From a candidate division Zixibacteria bacterium SM23_73_2 (GTDB taxonomy: Bacteria > Zixibacteria > MSB-5A5 > SM23-73-2), in contig LJUW01000005.1 in NCBI GenBank assembly GCA_001304315.1, positions 1-37,701 of the forward strand: a DNA stretch of 37,701 nt, read 5' to 3'. Below the pieces are notes generated by a model. That model did not search any database. It worked only from the letters and a program-made list of their open reading frames with translations, and was not told where the DNA came from. The translations under genes and the position numbers were made by a program. Each line of letters opens with the position of its first letter. The first letter of the stretch is position 1. Shown piece by piece: positions 7,495 through 15,830 of the stretch.

Positions 7495-10400
7495 ATGAAA
7501 AAACTGATGTTCCTTTTCTTGCTTTTAGCTGTTTTTGCTTTAAACCACAACATTTTCTCAGCTGAGCTTTCCCGCACTCTGAGTTTCGTACCGGAGTCCT
7601 TCACCTTCGAAAAATCAAAAGGATACGATCTGGTCAAGCTGAAAAGCTATCATCTTACCAACGTGCCCGGCGAACCTGCTTTACCTACGAAAAACATCTT
7701 CCTTTACCTACCCGATAACGCAAAAGTAGTTGGTTTGGAAATAAAAAGACAAGTTAAGGAGAAACTGCCAAAAGACTACCAGATTTTCCCGTCCCAGCCC
7801 CCCAGACCCACGATGGAATCCAACCAGCCGATTTCCTTTTTCCCGCCCGACCCAAAAGTGTACAACTCCTCTTCTCCCTACCCGGAGATTCCTATAAAGT
7901 ACATCAAAACCGGAACTCTGGGAGGAAGGAAAATTGCTTTGCTTAAGGTTTCTCCTCTGTATTGGATTCCCAAAGATAAAAGCCTCTATCTCAACAAACA
8001 GATCGATTTTGAGCTTAAATACGAACTAAACGATCAAAGCAAAATCCCTCCAAATAGGACCCCGAAAACCCAAGGTATATACGATCAGATAATCACCAGC
8101 TTAGTTGAAAACCCATCCGATTTGCCTGCCCTCTCTCAGGTCCCTAACCAGACCGGAGGCACGCACGAGTACCTGATTATCACTCACTTTAATCTGGACA
8201 CCTCTTTCCAGAGGTTAGCTGACTGGAAAAAGAAAAAGGGAATCCGCACCCAGATCAGAAACACCCTGTGGATTCAGAACAACTATCCTGGAGATAACCT
8301 GGCAGAGAGAATCAGAAACTACATCAAGATAGCCTATCAGGATTCAGGATGCGTGTGGGTTCTTCTGGGAGGGGATACGCAAATCATTCCAGAAAGAATT
8401 GCATACATCGAGTTCCAGAGTATCACCGAGGAAATTCCCTCCGACCTTTACTACTCGGATCTGGATGGAACCTGGGATTACAACGGGAACAACATCTATG
8501 GAGAGCCTGAAGACAGCCTGGACCTCTTACCCGACGTCTTTGTGGGAAGAGCGCCGGTAAGCTCGGTGGAACAAGTTCAAAACTTTATAAACAAGGTCTT
8601 TACCTATGAAAAAAATCCTCCCACCGATTACCAGAAAAGGGTTCTGTTCTTCGCCGAGTACTCTGATCCGGAGACGGATGATGCGGTGGCCAAGGATATG
8701 ATAGATTCATACTACATCCCCCCGGATTTTGAACCGGTAGTCAAGTTGTATGAGAGGGATGGAAATGAGGACGCTCTAACTGTTCTTGATTCCATGGATT
8801 CAGGGTTTAATTTCCTTAATCACTGCGGCCATGCCAACTCGGTGGTGCTGTGCACAGGACCGGATTACATCTATATAACCGACATGGACGATCTGGTCAA
8901 CTCCCCCAGGTTCTCAGGCTTTTTGTTCTCTACCGGATGCTGGCCAGCAGCCATAGATGGGGATTGCATTGGCGAGCATTTCGTTAACAATCCCAATGGT
9001 GGAGGCTTTTTTGTGGGTAATTCAAGATACGGATATTACACCCCTACCCTTCCCGGATATGGTACCTCCCAGCTTTTTGACCAGGAATTTTTCGCATCGA
9101 TCTTCGAGCGAGGAATTCCCCGTATCGGTCAGGTACTGGCCGATTCTAAATTAAGATTCGTTGCCGATGCTCAAGCGGAGAACGACTTCAGGTGGACTGA
9201 ATTCTGTCTGCTGTTTTTGGGGGACCCGGAGATGCCCTTGTGGACCGACACGCCAGAAGCCCTTCAGGTGAGTTTCCCCGAGACCTTGGTCGTGGGTGAG
9301 AATCACTTCGAGGTATCGGTAACAGATGATGCAGGTACGCCTATTCCGGAGGCAATGGTCTGCGTTGCCAAGCCGGATACCCAGGAAGTATATCAGGTGG
9401 GGAAAACCAACTCGGCTGGCCAGATTTTCCTGGATGTTCACCCGGTTGCTATGGGCTCCCTTTATGTAACGGTAACCCATCCAAACTTCTTGCCCTTTGA
9501 GAGCGGGACCTGGGTAAGATATACTGCACCCTGCGTACTTTATAAATCCCATTCGATCACCGATCCCGGAAACTCAGATGGAATCATAAATCCCGGCGAG
9601 AAGATTGACCTTATTTTGACTTTGGGTAACTTCGGGGACCAGGAAGCCACTGGAGTCGTTTGCACTTTATACTGCTCTGATCCCTCAATTGAGCTCTTGG
9701 ATTCAACCGGGGATTTTGGAAGCATAACTTCACAGGGAGAGGCACAGGATCAGTTCACCTTTAACGTATCATCCGGGTGTGCTGATAATCACACCATAAG
9801 TTTCGATTTAAAGATCTCGGACGGAGATTCTAATGTCTGGACCTCAAAGCTCGGTTTAAAAGTTGGAAAACCGATTTTATGCTATGTGAGAAATTCAGTC
9901 GCCGATGGTCCGGGCGGTAATGCCAGACCCGACCCCGGAGAAACGGTTAAACTGAGGATCTATCTTCAGAACACCGGGCTGGGCAATGGTTACGATGTTT
10001 ATACCAAGCTCAGCACCACCGATCCCTACGTTAATGTAACCCAGGATTCCTCCTATTTCGGTGATATTCCCTCCGAAAGCTTAAAAGTCTCCAGCAATTT
10101 CTATACCATGGAAATCGGGATCCCTCCGACACTCCCCTACTTCGCCACCCTGAATCTTAACATACAAGCTCAGGATTATTCAGGATCTGAGGATTTCATT
10201 ATCATAATCGGTGGAGATGATTTTGTAGACGATGCCGAATCTGGTGAAAATGGCTGGACCCACTGGGGAACCCAGGACAACTGGCATCTGACCAACCACC
10301 GCTATAACTCGGAGAACACCTGCTGGTATGTGGGAGAAGAGGGGAGCTGGACCTACTCAGCCGGATTCACCTCCTATCTCCTGTCCCCGGCCGTGGTTTT

Positions 10401-10881
10401 ACCCGAGAACGCCCAGCTCTCATTCTGGACCTGGTACGATGTCGAGGCTGGATGGGACTTCGGTTACTGCGAGATCACCGGAATTGATCTGCCGGATACG
10501 TTGAAATGGAAGGTTCTAACCATGATGAACGGAGTATCCAACGGGTGGGAGAAAAAGGAATTCGACTTATCGGAGTACTTCGGGGATACCATTCAGGTAA
10601 GGTTCATCTTCTTCTCGGATGATGATTCCTACCAATACGAGGGCTGGTACATAGACGATATTGAGATCAAAGGAGGAAGAACCTATACCTGCGGGGATCC
10701 TAATGCCGATGGAACGATTGACCTCTCGGATGTTATCTGTTTAGCCAACTTTCTGCTTAAAAGTGGAGATGCTCCCAATCCTATGGAATCGGCTGACGTT
10801 AACTGCGATGGGGATATTAATCTTTCGGATGTTATCTATTTAGCCAACTATCTTTTGAAAAGTGGACCTCCCCCCTGTTAA
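7495..10881 (+). CDS. Secreted C25 (gingipain-family) cysteine peptidase with C-terminal dockerin
   Basis: This 1128-residue exoprotein starts with a signal peptide (about 1-23). A propeptide-like region (about 24-220) precedes the C25 catalytic domain (about 222-585). The His-Cys dyad is inferred at His446 in NHCGHAN and Cys482 in FSTGCWPAA, matching the GHG...GC pattern of gingipains. Next come a gingipain-type Ig-like domain (about 590-670), two CARDB-like beta domains (about 675-905) and an immune-inhibitor-A/MAM-like domain (about 908-1058, starting FVDDAESGENGW). A dockerin-like module of two DxNxDGxxxxSDVI repeats fills 1066-1128. No T9SS sorting domain is present, so the dockerin may replace it as the surface anchor. 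It has its own promoter and terminator and faces two other secreted-protein genes. Confidence 0.9.
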   Translation: MKKLMFLFLLLAVFALNHNIFSAELSRTLSFVPESFTFEKSKGYDLVKLKSYHLTNVPGEPALPTKNIFLYLPDNAKVVGLEIKRQVKEKLPKDYQIFPSQPPRPTMESNQPISFFPPDPKVYNSSSPYPEIPIKYIKTGTLGGRKIALLKVSPLYWIPKDKSLYLNKQIDFELKYELNDQSKIPPNRTPKTQGIYDQIITSLVENPSDLPALSQVPNQTGGTHEYLIITHFNLDTSFQRLADWKKKKGIRTQIRNTLWIQNNYPGDNLAERIRNYIKIAYQDSGCVWVLLGGDTQIIPERIAYIEFQSITEEIPSDLYYSDLDGTWDYNGNNIYGEPEDSLDLLPDVFVGRAPVSSVEQVQNFINKVFTYEKNPPTDYQKRVLFFAEYSDPETDDAVAKDMIDSYYIPPDFEPVVKLYERDGNEDALTVLDSMDSGFNFLNHCGHANSVVLCTGPDYIYITDMDDLVNSPRFSGFLFSTGCWPAAIDGDCIGEHFVNNPNGGGFFVGNSRYGYYTPTLPGYGTSQLFDQEFFASIFERGIPRIGQVLADSKLRFVADAQAENDFRWTEFCLLFLGDPEMPLWTDTPEALQVSFPETLVVGENHFEVSVTDDAGTPIPEAMVCVAKPDTQEVYQVGKTNSAGQIFLDVHPVAMGSLYVTVTHPNFLPFESGTWVRYTAPCVLYKSHSITDPGNSDGIINPGEKIDLILTLGNFGDQEATGVVCTLYCSDPSIELLDSTGDFGSITSQGEAQDQFTFNVSSGCADNHTISFDLKISDGDSNVWTSKLGLKVGKPILCYVRNSVADGPGGNARPDPGETVKLRIYLQNTGLGNGYDVYTKLSTTDPYVNVTQDSSYFGDIPSESLKVSSNFYTMEIGIPPTLPYFATLNLNIQAQDYSGSEDFIIIIGGDDFVDDAESGENGWTHWGTQDNWHLTNHRYNSENTCWYVGEEGSWTYSAGFTSYLLSPAVVLPENAQLSFWTWYDVEAGWDFGYCEITGIDLPDTLKWKVLTMMNGVSNGWEKKEFDLSEYFGDTIQVRFIFFSDDDSYQYEGWYIDDIEIKGGRTYTCGDPNADGTIDLSDVICLANFLLKSGDAPNPMESADVNCDGDINLSDVIYLANYLLKSGPPPC

Positions 10882-10902
10882 AAAACAAAATAGTCATATA
10901 TA

Positions 10903-10936
10903 AAAGCCCCGGGTTAAACAAGCACGGGGCTTTTTT
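10903..10936 (+). terminator. Intrinsic terminator of the C25 peptidase gene (probably bidirectional)
   Basis: The stem AAAGCCCCG/CGGGGCTTT is followed by six T on the plus strand. The reverse reading also ends in TTTTA, so it may stop the converging minus-strand transcript from 11004 as well. Confidence 0.85.
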
Positions 10937-11003
10937 GTTGTCATAAATATTATCTATAAATTAAAGGATCCGTTCAATAAAAATCAATATTAATCCATAG
11001 TTG

Positions 11004-11801
11004 CTACCAGCAGCACAGCGTGAATCCGGGTATCCCAAAATTCACCTTAGCCAAGATAATGATATCGCTGGTATCGAGTGCCTGATCGCAGTTCACGTCC
11101 GCAGCTTCGAACCTGTAGGGAGCTGGTCCACTTTTGAATTTGTAATTAGCCAGATAGATCACGTCCGAGAGATCCACATAGAGGTTAGCGTTTACATCCC
11201 CGCATATAAAGGGCACCTCTCTGATCTGGAAACATTTGTAGACGTATTGGGGTACGTAACCAATAGCCATAGGTATCTGCAACATAGGGATCACCCCTCC
11301 TGGCTGGAATATGGGAATGGTGTCCAAACACAAGCAACCTTCATAGCTTACAGTGAATATCAGATGGGCTAAAAATCCAGGCGTAGAGAATGAATCGGTG
11401 AAACTGACAGCTGAAATTGCAAAATTCGGTGGAGTCGGGGTAGGCTCCACACCATATATTTTCAAGCTCACAATGCTCCAACCTTCCAGGAATGTTCCGG
11501 TAAAGCAGTTGGGTTCATTATCAGGATGATTTTTTGTGTAATCCAGATAGGTAGGCATTGAAACCGGATCATAGCAGTAATCCACAAAGGGGAGAGAAAC
11601 TCCGGATACTCCATTATCGGTCCAGACCATAAGATCTACCGATACATCAGCAGGAAAAGTGCCTGGTTTAACATAGAGGGTATCACCCCGATGAAATCCC
11701 GAAGCCTCCCAGTATACTGTATCAGGATTCCCTGGATCCTGGGCAAACACAGTAATGGTAAAAGACAGGATTAAAAATGTTAAAATAAAGAAGCGTTTCA
11801 T
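11004..11801 (-). CDS. Small secreted dockerin protein with a cohesin-like N-terminal domain
   Basis: This 265-residue protein has a signal peptide (MKRFFILTFLILSFTITVFA). Residues about 21-195 form a beta-rich domain with paired cysteines, clearly paralogous to the N-terminal domain of the next gene upstream: both share VYxEAxGxHxxDTLY, TDNGxSGVSxPF, YCYDxxSMPTYLD and GCLCLDTIP. A dockerin-like module fills about 201-265 (CGDVNANLYVDLSDVIYLAN, then ADVNCDQALDTSDIIILA). The second repeat keeps fewer acidic ligands. A consensus AAAGGAGG site precedes the ATG. It lies 105 bases after the sorting-tail fragment of the paralogue on the same strand. The binding partner is unknown; N-domain function is inferred only from fold-like features. 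Confidence 0.8.
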   Translation of the reverse strand: MKRFFILTFLILSFTITVFAQDPGNPDTVYWEASGFHRGDTLYVKPGTFPADVSVDLMVWTDNGVSGVSLPFVDYCYDPVSMPTYLDYTKNHPDNEPNCFTGTFLEGWSIVSLKIYGVEPTPTPPNFAISAVSFTDSFSTPGFLAHLIFTVSYEGCLCLDTIPIFQPGGVIPMLQIPMAIGYVPQYVYKCFQIREVPFICGDVNANLYVDLSDVIYLANYKFKSGPAPYRFEAADVNCDQALDTSDIIILAKVNFGIPGFTLCCW

Positions 11802-11906
11802 CTCAAAACCTCCTTTTGAATTTTGTAATTATAATTGAAAAGTTTAGAAACTATATTCTCCCTTCTATTTTATCGTTTATTAATCATAAAAATCAATTCT
11901 TCGACA

Positions 11907-12209
11907 TTATTTCAAAAGGACCATTTTATTTGTAGCACTCTTCTCACCAAAATTCAACTGGCAGAAATAGATTCCAGAAGCGACGTCCTCACCAAAAGTA
12001 TTCTTACCATGCCAGGTGATCTCATGCTCGCCAGCACCATACCAGGAACTGTGGCTCCACACCAACTGTCCTGTTATGTTGTAAATGTTCAGGCTAACAT
12101 TGCCAGCCTCAGGAAGCGCAAAGGCTATGTTGGTCTCCGGGTTGAATGGGTTGGGATAGTTGCCCTTCAAAGCTCTTTTCATATCATTCTTTACCTCTAC
12201 TTCTACCAA
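11907..12209 (-). CDS. Out-of-frame T9SS-type C-terminal sorting domain (fragment of the upstream gene)
   Basis: The translation NYPNPFNPETNIAFALP...ITGQLVW...ASGIYFCQL...KMVLLK is a textbook type A sorting domain (Por secretion tail/FlgD-Ig-like), which directs proteins to the surface by T9SS. It has no signal peptide and no plausible start of its own. It is the continuation of the 12203-13843 frame: adding one G to the G6 tract (C6 at 12223-12228 on the plus strand) reads through as FRRGGAVGELVEVEVKN into this domain. I read it as the 3' part of one gene, split by a frameshift that is a sequencing error, a phase-variable tract or a real lesion. Confidence 0.8.
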   Translation of the reverse strand: MVEVEVKNDMKRALKGNYPNPFNPETNIAFALPEAGNVSLNIYNITGQLVWSHSSWYGAGEHEITWHGKNTFGEDVASGIYFCQLNFGEKSATNKMVLLK

Positions 12210-13843
12210 CTCTCCAACTGCACCCCCCGCCGAAAATCGTTATCATTCACCCGTATTCCACCATCAAAGAAGTACAACAGCTTCCGTATCTCGTAGTTCG
12301 GAACTGTCGGATCATAAGGGAATTGAGTGGAATCAGCGGAAACGAACCAGACATATCCAGTTGGATCCGAGAAGGTGTTCTCATCCCAGATGCCAACGTC
12401 CCACTCGAATATAACTGGAAGCTTTAAGCCCTTCAAGGTCGCGTCGTTCTTGATCTCAAACTTCAGGTAGAACAACACACACTCCTCCTGATGCGGAGCT
12501 ATCGGATATCCCTGATAGCCATCCGGCAAATCACCTATTCCTACCACTTTGATTTTCCTCTTGTGAACCTCGGTGCAGGGTAGCCACTCGTACATGAACT
12601 CCTCGAACTTGTAGTGCGGGTTGTGAGGACCGATGTTAAAGTCAATCTCATCGATGCAATCGCCTCTGATCACATCGTGCAGGGTCAGCACGTTGGGATC
12701 CCATTTCACCAGAATCTTGAATCCGCCAAACTCCACGAAGTTCTGCAGGTAAATCGGCAGATAAACAACGTCGCCGACTGCGGCAAAATCTTCATGGGCA
12801 ATGGACACGAATCCAGCCACGTAAATCAGGTTGACGTCGATAGTGCAGCAAGCGGTGGCTGTGAATTCATCAATGAAGCAAACCTCAAGTTGAACGACCG
12901 ACTCGGTGTAACCTGCGGAGTTAAACTCGAAGGTGGCGGTTCCGGCCTCACCACCAGGAAAGTCAGTCATAGTACAAGCACCACAGCCAACATCACTCAG
13001 AACAGTGCAAGTACCGCAAGTGACAACATCATCTTCAAGATCGTCATAGCCAACCTGGAAGGTAATCAGATCTCCGCCAAATCCATCGACACTAGTCGGG
13101 CAGGTCAGGTCTGGAGCAGTGTTGAATCTCTCCGCAATCACGAAGCAGCAGATCGACTCGTCGAACCCAGGAATGTAGATGACAGCACCAGGGGTAGTCA
13201 TGCTGAAGGTACCTCCACCGGGCTGGAATGCACCGGGGATAGTATCCAGGCAGAGACAGCCAGGTATGGTTGCTCCAGCAGGAATGGTGAAGGTCAGGTG
13301 AGCCAGATCGTAAGATTGCATAACTCCGGTTACTCCGAAGGAATCGGTGAAATGAACTGCTCCAATCAAAAAGTTGGGGGGACTGGAAGTGGGAGTAACA
13401 CCATAGAGGTTAGAAGCAACGATGCTGAAGTTCTCGATGGCTGTTCCCGTGTAAGCATTGGGAGTACAGGAATCCGGATCGTTTTTGTTCGGATCCAGAT
13501 AGGTGGGCATGGTCGATGCATCGTAGCAGATGTCATAAAAGGGCACTGAGACCCCTGAGATTCCATTGTCAGTCTCAATCTTTATATCCACGTTGACATC
13601 CCAGGGAAGAATATTTGGAGACATGTATAAAGTATCCCCATCAGCAGAGTGCATTCCTGTAGCTTCAAAGTAGACCTTATCGGGCTCTCCGGGATCGTTT
13701 CCACGATCATCAGCCCAGAGAGTTAAGGGAAATAGAAACAGATTCAGACCAAAGAAAATTATAAGAAAATATCTCAAGGTTTTTACCCTTTCAAATATAC
13801 CCTCTTTAAAACCAGAACTTAACAATCCAAAAAATTTAATCAA
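12203..13843 (-). CDS. Secreted cohesin-like protein, frameshifted before its sorting tail
   Basis: This reading frame gives 546 residues. Two start codons are possible: TTG at 13843, or TTG at 13777 preceded by AAAGGG, which gives a compact signal peptide (RYFLIIFFGLNLFLFPLTLWA). The N-terminal domain (about 45-245) is paralogous to that of the 11004-11801 product. A cysteine-rich Ig-like linker follows (about 248-340, starting APDLTCPTSVDG). Residues about 345-535 look like a cohesin-type domain: FAAVGDVVYLPIYLQNFVEF, GGFKILVKWDPNVLTL, a pattern common to cohesins and carbohydrate-adhesion folds. The frame then ends early at LESW; the missing sorting domain is in the next frame (11907-12209). 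It could bind the dockerins encoded nearby, which is an inference. Confidence 0.75.
   Translation of the reverse strand: MIKFFGLLSSGFKEGIFERVKTLRYFLIIFFGLNLFLFPLTLWADDRGNDPGEPDKVYFEATGMHSADGDTLYMSPNILPWDVNVDIKIETDNGISGVSVPFYDICYDASTMPTYLDPNKNDPDSCTPNAYTGTAIENFSIVASNLYGVTPTSSPPNFLIGAVHFTDSFGVTGVMQSYDLAHLTFTIPAGATIPGCLCLDTIPGAFQPGGGTFSMTTPGAVIYIPGFDESICCFVIAERFNTAPDLTCPTSVDGFGGDLITFQVGYDDLEDDVVTCGTCTVLSDVGCGACTMTDFPGGEAGTATFEFNSAGYTESVVQLEVCFIDEFTATACCTIDVNLIYVAGFVSIAHEDFAAVGDVVYLPIYLQNFVEFGGFKILVKWDPNVLTLHDVIRGDCIDEIDFNIGPHNPHYKFEEFMYEWLPCTEVHKRKIKVVGIGDLPDGYQGYPIAPHQEECVLFYLKFEIKNDATLKGLKLPVIFEWDVGIWDENTFSDPTGYVWFVSADSTQFPYDPTVPNYEIRKLLYFFDGGIRVNDNDFRRGVQLESW
12223..12228. other. Homopolymer G6 tract (C6 on plus) at the frameshift
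   Basis: On the coding (minus) strand the tract reads CGGCGGGGGGTGCAG. With six G the frame runs to a stop at 12203; with seven (or four) G it continues into the sorting domain. Homopolymer G tracts are common slippage sites in phase-variable surface genes and also common sequencing-error sites. Confidence 0.7.
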
Positions 13844-13910
13844 AGAATTGAATTCCTCTTTCCCGAATCAATGAGCAAAAATTCAGACTATATTTGGATT
13901 CTTTTAATAT

Positions 13911-13939
13911 AATATAATGTTAAATAATTAAATTGTCAA
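13911..13939 (-). promoter_or_regulatory. Sigma70-type promoter for the cohesin-like gene
   Basis: On the minus strand TTGACA (13934-13939) and TATATT (13911-13916) are separated by 17 bases in a very AT-rich context. It lies about 70 bases upstream of the TTG at 13843. Confidence 0.72.
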
Positions 13940-14062
13940 GGGAAAAGGAGTCAAAATTAAGTATATTATTTGTAATACCTTGGGATTTAACCTCTTATAA
14001 AATGGCAGAGCAGACGCTCTTGTCCGTTATAAAGTATTTAAACCGAAGTTATGATCGCTAAA

Positions 14063-14596
14063 CTAATCATATTCCTTTTCATATTGAATTATAGAAAAGA
14101 AATCATATTTCGAAATCTTATCCCTTCCCTTTAAATAGGAAAGCTCGATCATAACCGAAATCCCGACAACTATCCCTTCGAGCTTCTCCACCAATTTTGC
14201 CGTAGCCTCCAGAGTACCACCGGTAGCTAAAAGATCGTCCACGATCAAAACCCTCTGTCCCTTAAACACAGCATCGGTGTGCATCTCCAAAGAATCGGTG
14301 CCGTACTCCAGATCGTATTTCTCAACGATCGTATCCGAGGGAAGCTTCCCCCTCTTTCTCACCGGGATGATGCCCATGCCTAATCTGTCAGCCAGAGCAC
14401 CGCCTAATATAAACCCCCTGGATTCGATGGCAGCAACCAGATCGATTTTTTTACCCTTGCAGCTATCACATAAAATATCCACCACCTCCCTGAAGGCATT
14501 CCCATCCTTTAGCAAGGTGGTGATATCCTTGAAAACCACGCCTTTTTTAGGGTAGTCGGGCACATCCCTTATCAGCTTTTTTAAATTCTTTTGCAT
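14063..14596 (-). CDS. apt: Adenine phosphoribosyltransferase
   Basis: Apt salvages adenine to AMP with PRPP in the cytoplasm. The 177-residue product has the normal family length. The PRPP-binding motif VLIVDDLLATGGT is at 116-128, and the N-terminal DVPDYPKKGVVFKDITTLL (11-29) and AIESRGFILGGALA (56-69) segments are diagnostic. It is the last gene of a compact minus-strand operon, 12 bases after acyP, which itself overlaps the LOG-like gene. No clear terminator is seen after it; the 14.0-13.86 kb spacer holds nothing recognisable. Confidence 0.96.
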   Translation of the reverse strand: MQKNLKKLIRDVPDYPKKGVVFKDITTLLKDGNAFREVVDILCDSCKGKKIDLVAAIESRGFILGGALADRLGMGIIPVRKRGKLPSDTIVEKYDLEYGTDSLEMHTDAVFKGQRVLIVDDLLATGGTLEATAKLVEKLEGIVVGISVMIELSYLKGRDKISKYDFFSIIQYEKEYD

Positions 14597-14607
14597 TTTG
14601 TCATCCT

Positions 14608-14892
14608 TTAAAATCTTATGTCGAAGTTATCGAACTTTCTTTTATATTCATCCCACTGGACGTTTACCGAGGTGATGTGAGCGGAGGTGGGGCCTATTTT
14701 AATCTCCTTTAAAAAATCCATAATCATCCCCCGATCACCCTCCACCTCTATCTCCACCTGATCCATATACAGGTTTTTAACGTAACCTTTGAGGTTGTAC
14801 TGGCTGGCTTTCCGGTATACGAAATACCTGAACCCCACTCCCTGAACAACACCTGAGACGATCATATGGGCAAATACATTGCCTGGGTTCAT
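14608..14892 (-). CDS. acyP: Acylphosphatase
   Basis: This small enzyme (94 residues) hydrolyses acyl phosphates. The signature IVSGVVQGVGFRYFVYRKA (12-30) holds the phosphate-binding loop with the catalytic arginine of GFRYF, and GYVKNLYMDQVEIEVEGD holds the conserved asparagine of the second motif. The start codon overlaps the stop of the upstream LOG-like gene by four bases (ATGA), implying translational coupling. Ten residues precede the usual family start, which is slightly long but fits the ATGA overlap. Confidence 0.94.
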   Translation of the reverse strand: MNPGNVFAHMIVSGVVQGVGFRYFVYRKASQYNLKGYVKNLYMDQVEIEVEGDRGMIMDFLKEIKIGPTSAHITSVNVQWDEYKRKFDNFDIRF

Positions 14893-15359
14893 TTCTTCTT
14901 CAGGGCTTGAAAAACAAGTTTAACTGCTTTTTGGGGATCCTTTGTCTGCTTCATCTTCTCCGCCACCTGCCAGGTGGAGATACCCACCACCGGTTTATCC
15001 ATTTTCAAACAGAAGGCCAGCTCGGAGAGGGTCCCGTATCTTCCCGGAAGGGCTACCACTGCATCGGAGGTTCGTATAACCAAAAGGTTTCTGGCCTCTC
15101 CTATTCCAGTAGGGATGGGGATGTCGATGTAAGGATTGGCATCTATTTTCTCATCGCCGGGAAGAAGACCCAAAGTCAAACCGCCGTTCTCCTTAGCACC
15201 CTTTGCTGCCCCCTCCATCACCCCGCCCAATCCACCGCAGACTAATACCGCCCCCTTTTTTGCAATCCCAGCTCCAACCTCAAAAGCCAGATCATAGATC
15301 TTTTTGGAACACTTACCAGCGCCTATAACCCCGATGAAAACCTGTGACTTCTTTTTCAT
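14889..15359 (-). CDS. SLOG/LOG-family Rossmann protein (TIGR00725-like)
   Basis: This 156-residue protein has GVIGAGKCSKK near the N-terminus, CGGLGGVMEGAAKGA in the middle and PGRYGTLSELAF at about 105-116, in the place of the PGGxGTxxE motif of the lysine-decarboxylase-like family. The length and the GIGEARN segment fit the TIGR00725 subgroup. LOG enzymes release cytokinin bases from nucleotides, but this subgroup has no settled reaction; the Gly-to-Arg change in the PGG motif argues against assuming one. The ATG at 15359 has an AGGAGG site. It is first in an operon with acyP and apt, so a nucleotide-related role is possible but inferred. Confidence 0.82.
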   Translation of the reverse strand: MKKKSQVFIGVIGAGKCSKKIYDLAFEVGAGIAKKGAVLVCGGLGGVMEGAAKGAKENGGLTLGLLPGDEKIDANPYIDIPIPTGIGEARNLLVIRTSDAVVALPGRYGTLSELAFCLKMDKPVVGISTWQVAEKMKQTKDPQKAVKLVFQALKKK

Positions 15360-15542
15360 CTTTTCCCTCCTCAGAAGACTTCCCTGTCCCTTTGGTTTAA
15401 TGTTTGAAGCAGTTTCCCTTTTTTTTCAGTTCATCTTTAGAACAAACGATCTGACAGCTCAGCCACGAATTCCTCTTTTATCCTGACCAAGATCCAGAGA
15501 GTTCGTTTTGAGTCTTTGGAATCAAATTATAATTTGAAAATC

Positions 15543-15619
15543 TGGTCGGGGCGACTGGATTTGAACCAGCGACTCCTTGGTCCCGAACCAAGTGCTCTAC
15601 CAGACTGAGCTACGCCCCG
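15543..15619 (-). tRNA. tRNA-Pro (anticodon CGG)
   Basis: The minus strand folds into a cloverleaf: acceptor CGGGGCG/CGCCCCG with the C1-G72 pair typical of bacterial tRNA-Pro, anticodon stem CTTGG/CCAAG with loop TTCGGGA, and T-arm CTGG/CCAG with TTCAAAT. The anticodon is the complement of 15583-15585. A73 is followed by an encoded CCA (15543-15545). Confidence 0.94.
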
Positions 15620-15830
15620 CAAAAGAACTATTCTGAAAGGAAGGGAGCTTTTCCCCTCCCTTTATATAACGGAAAAAAATATAAAATAATTATTGGGGTT
15701 GTCAAGAAAAGAATCAAAAGAAAATACCAGGGAAATTCAAGTTAATATTTTAATCTGCTGCTCAGCCTTCCAAAACTGAATCCTTTGTGTTACCTGAATC
15801 AAAGATTTAATAAACCAAAAAAAATCCCGC

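Noticed and set aside
12614-13549. 311-residue open frame on the plus strand
   Set aside because: It is antisense to the cohesin-like gene, whose signal peptide, promoter and paralogue support the minus strand.
15636-15664. Terminator (AAGGGAG/CTCCCTT hairpin)
   Set aside because: There is a stem but no convincing T-run on either strand.
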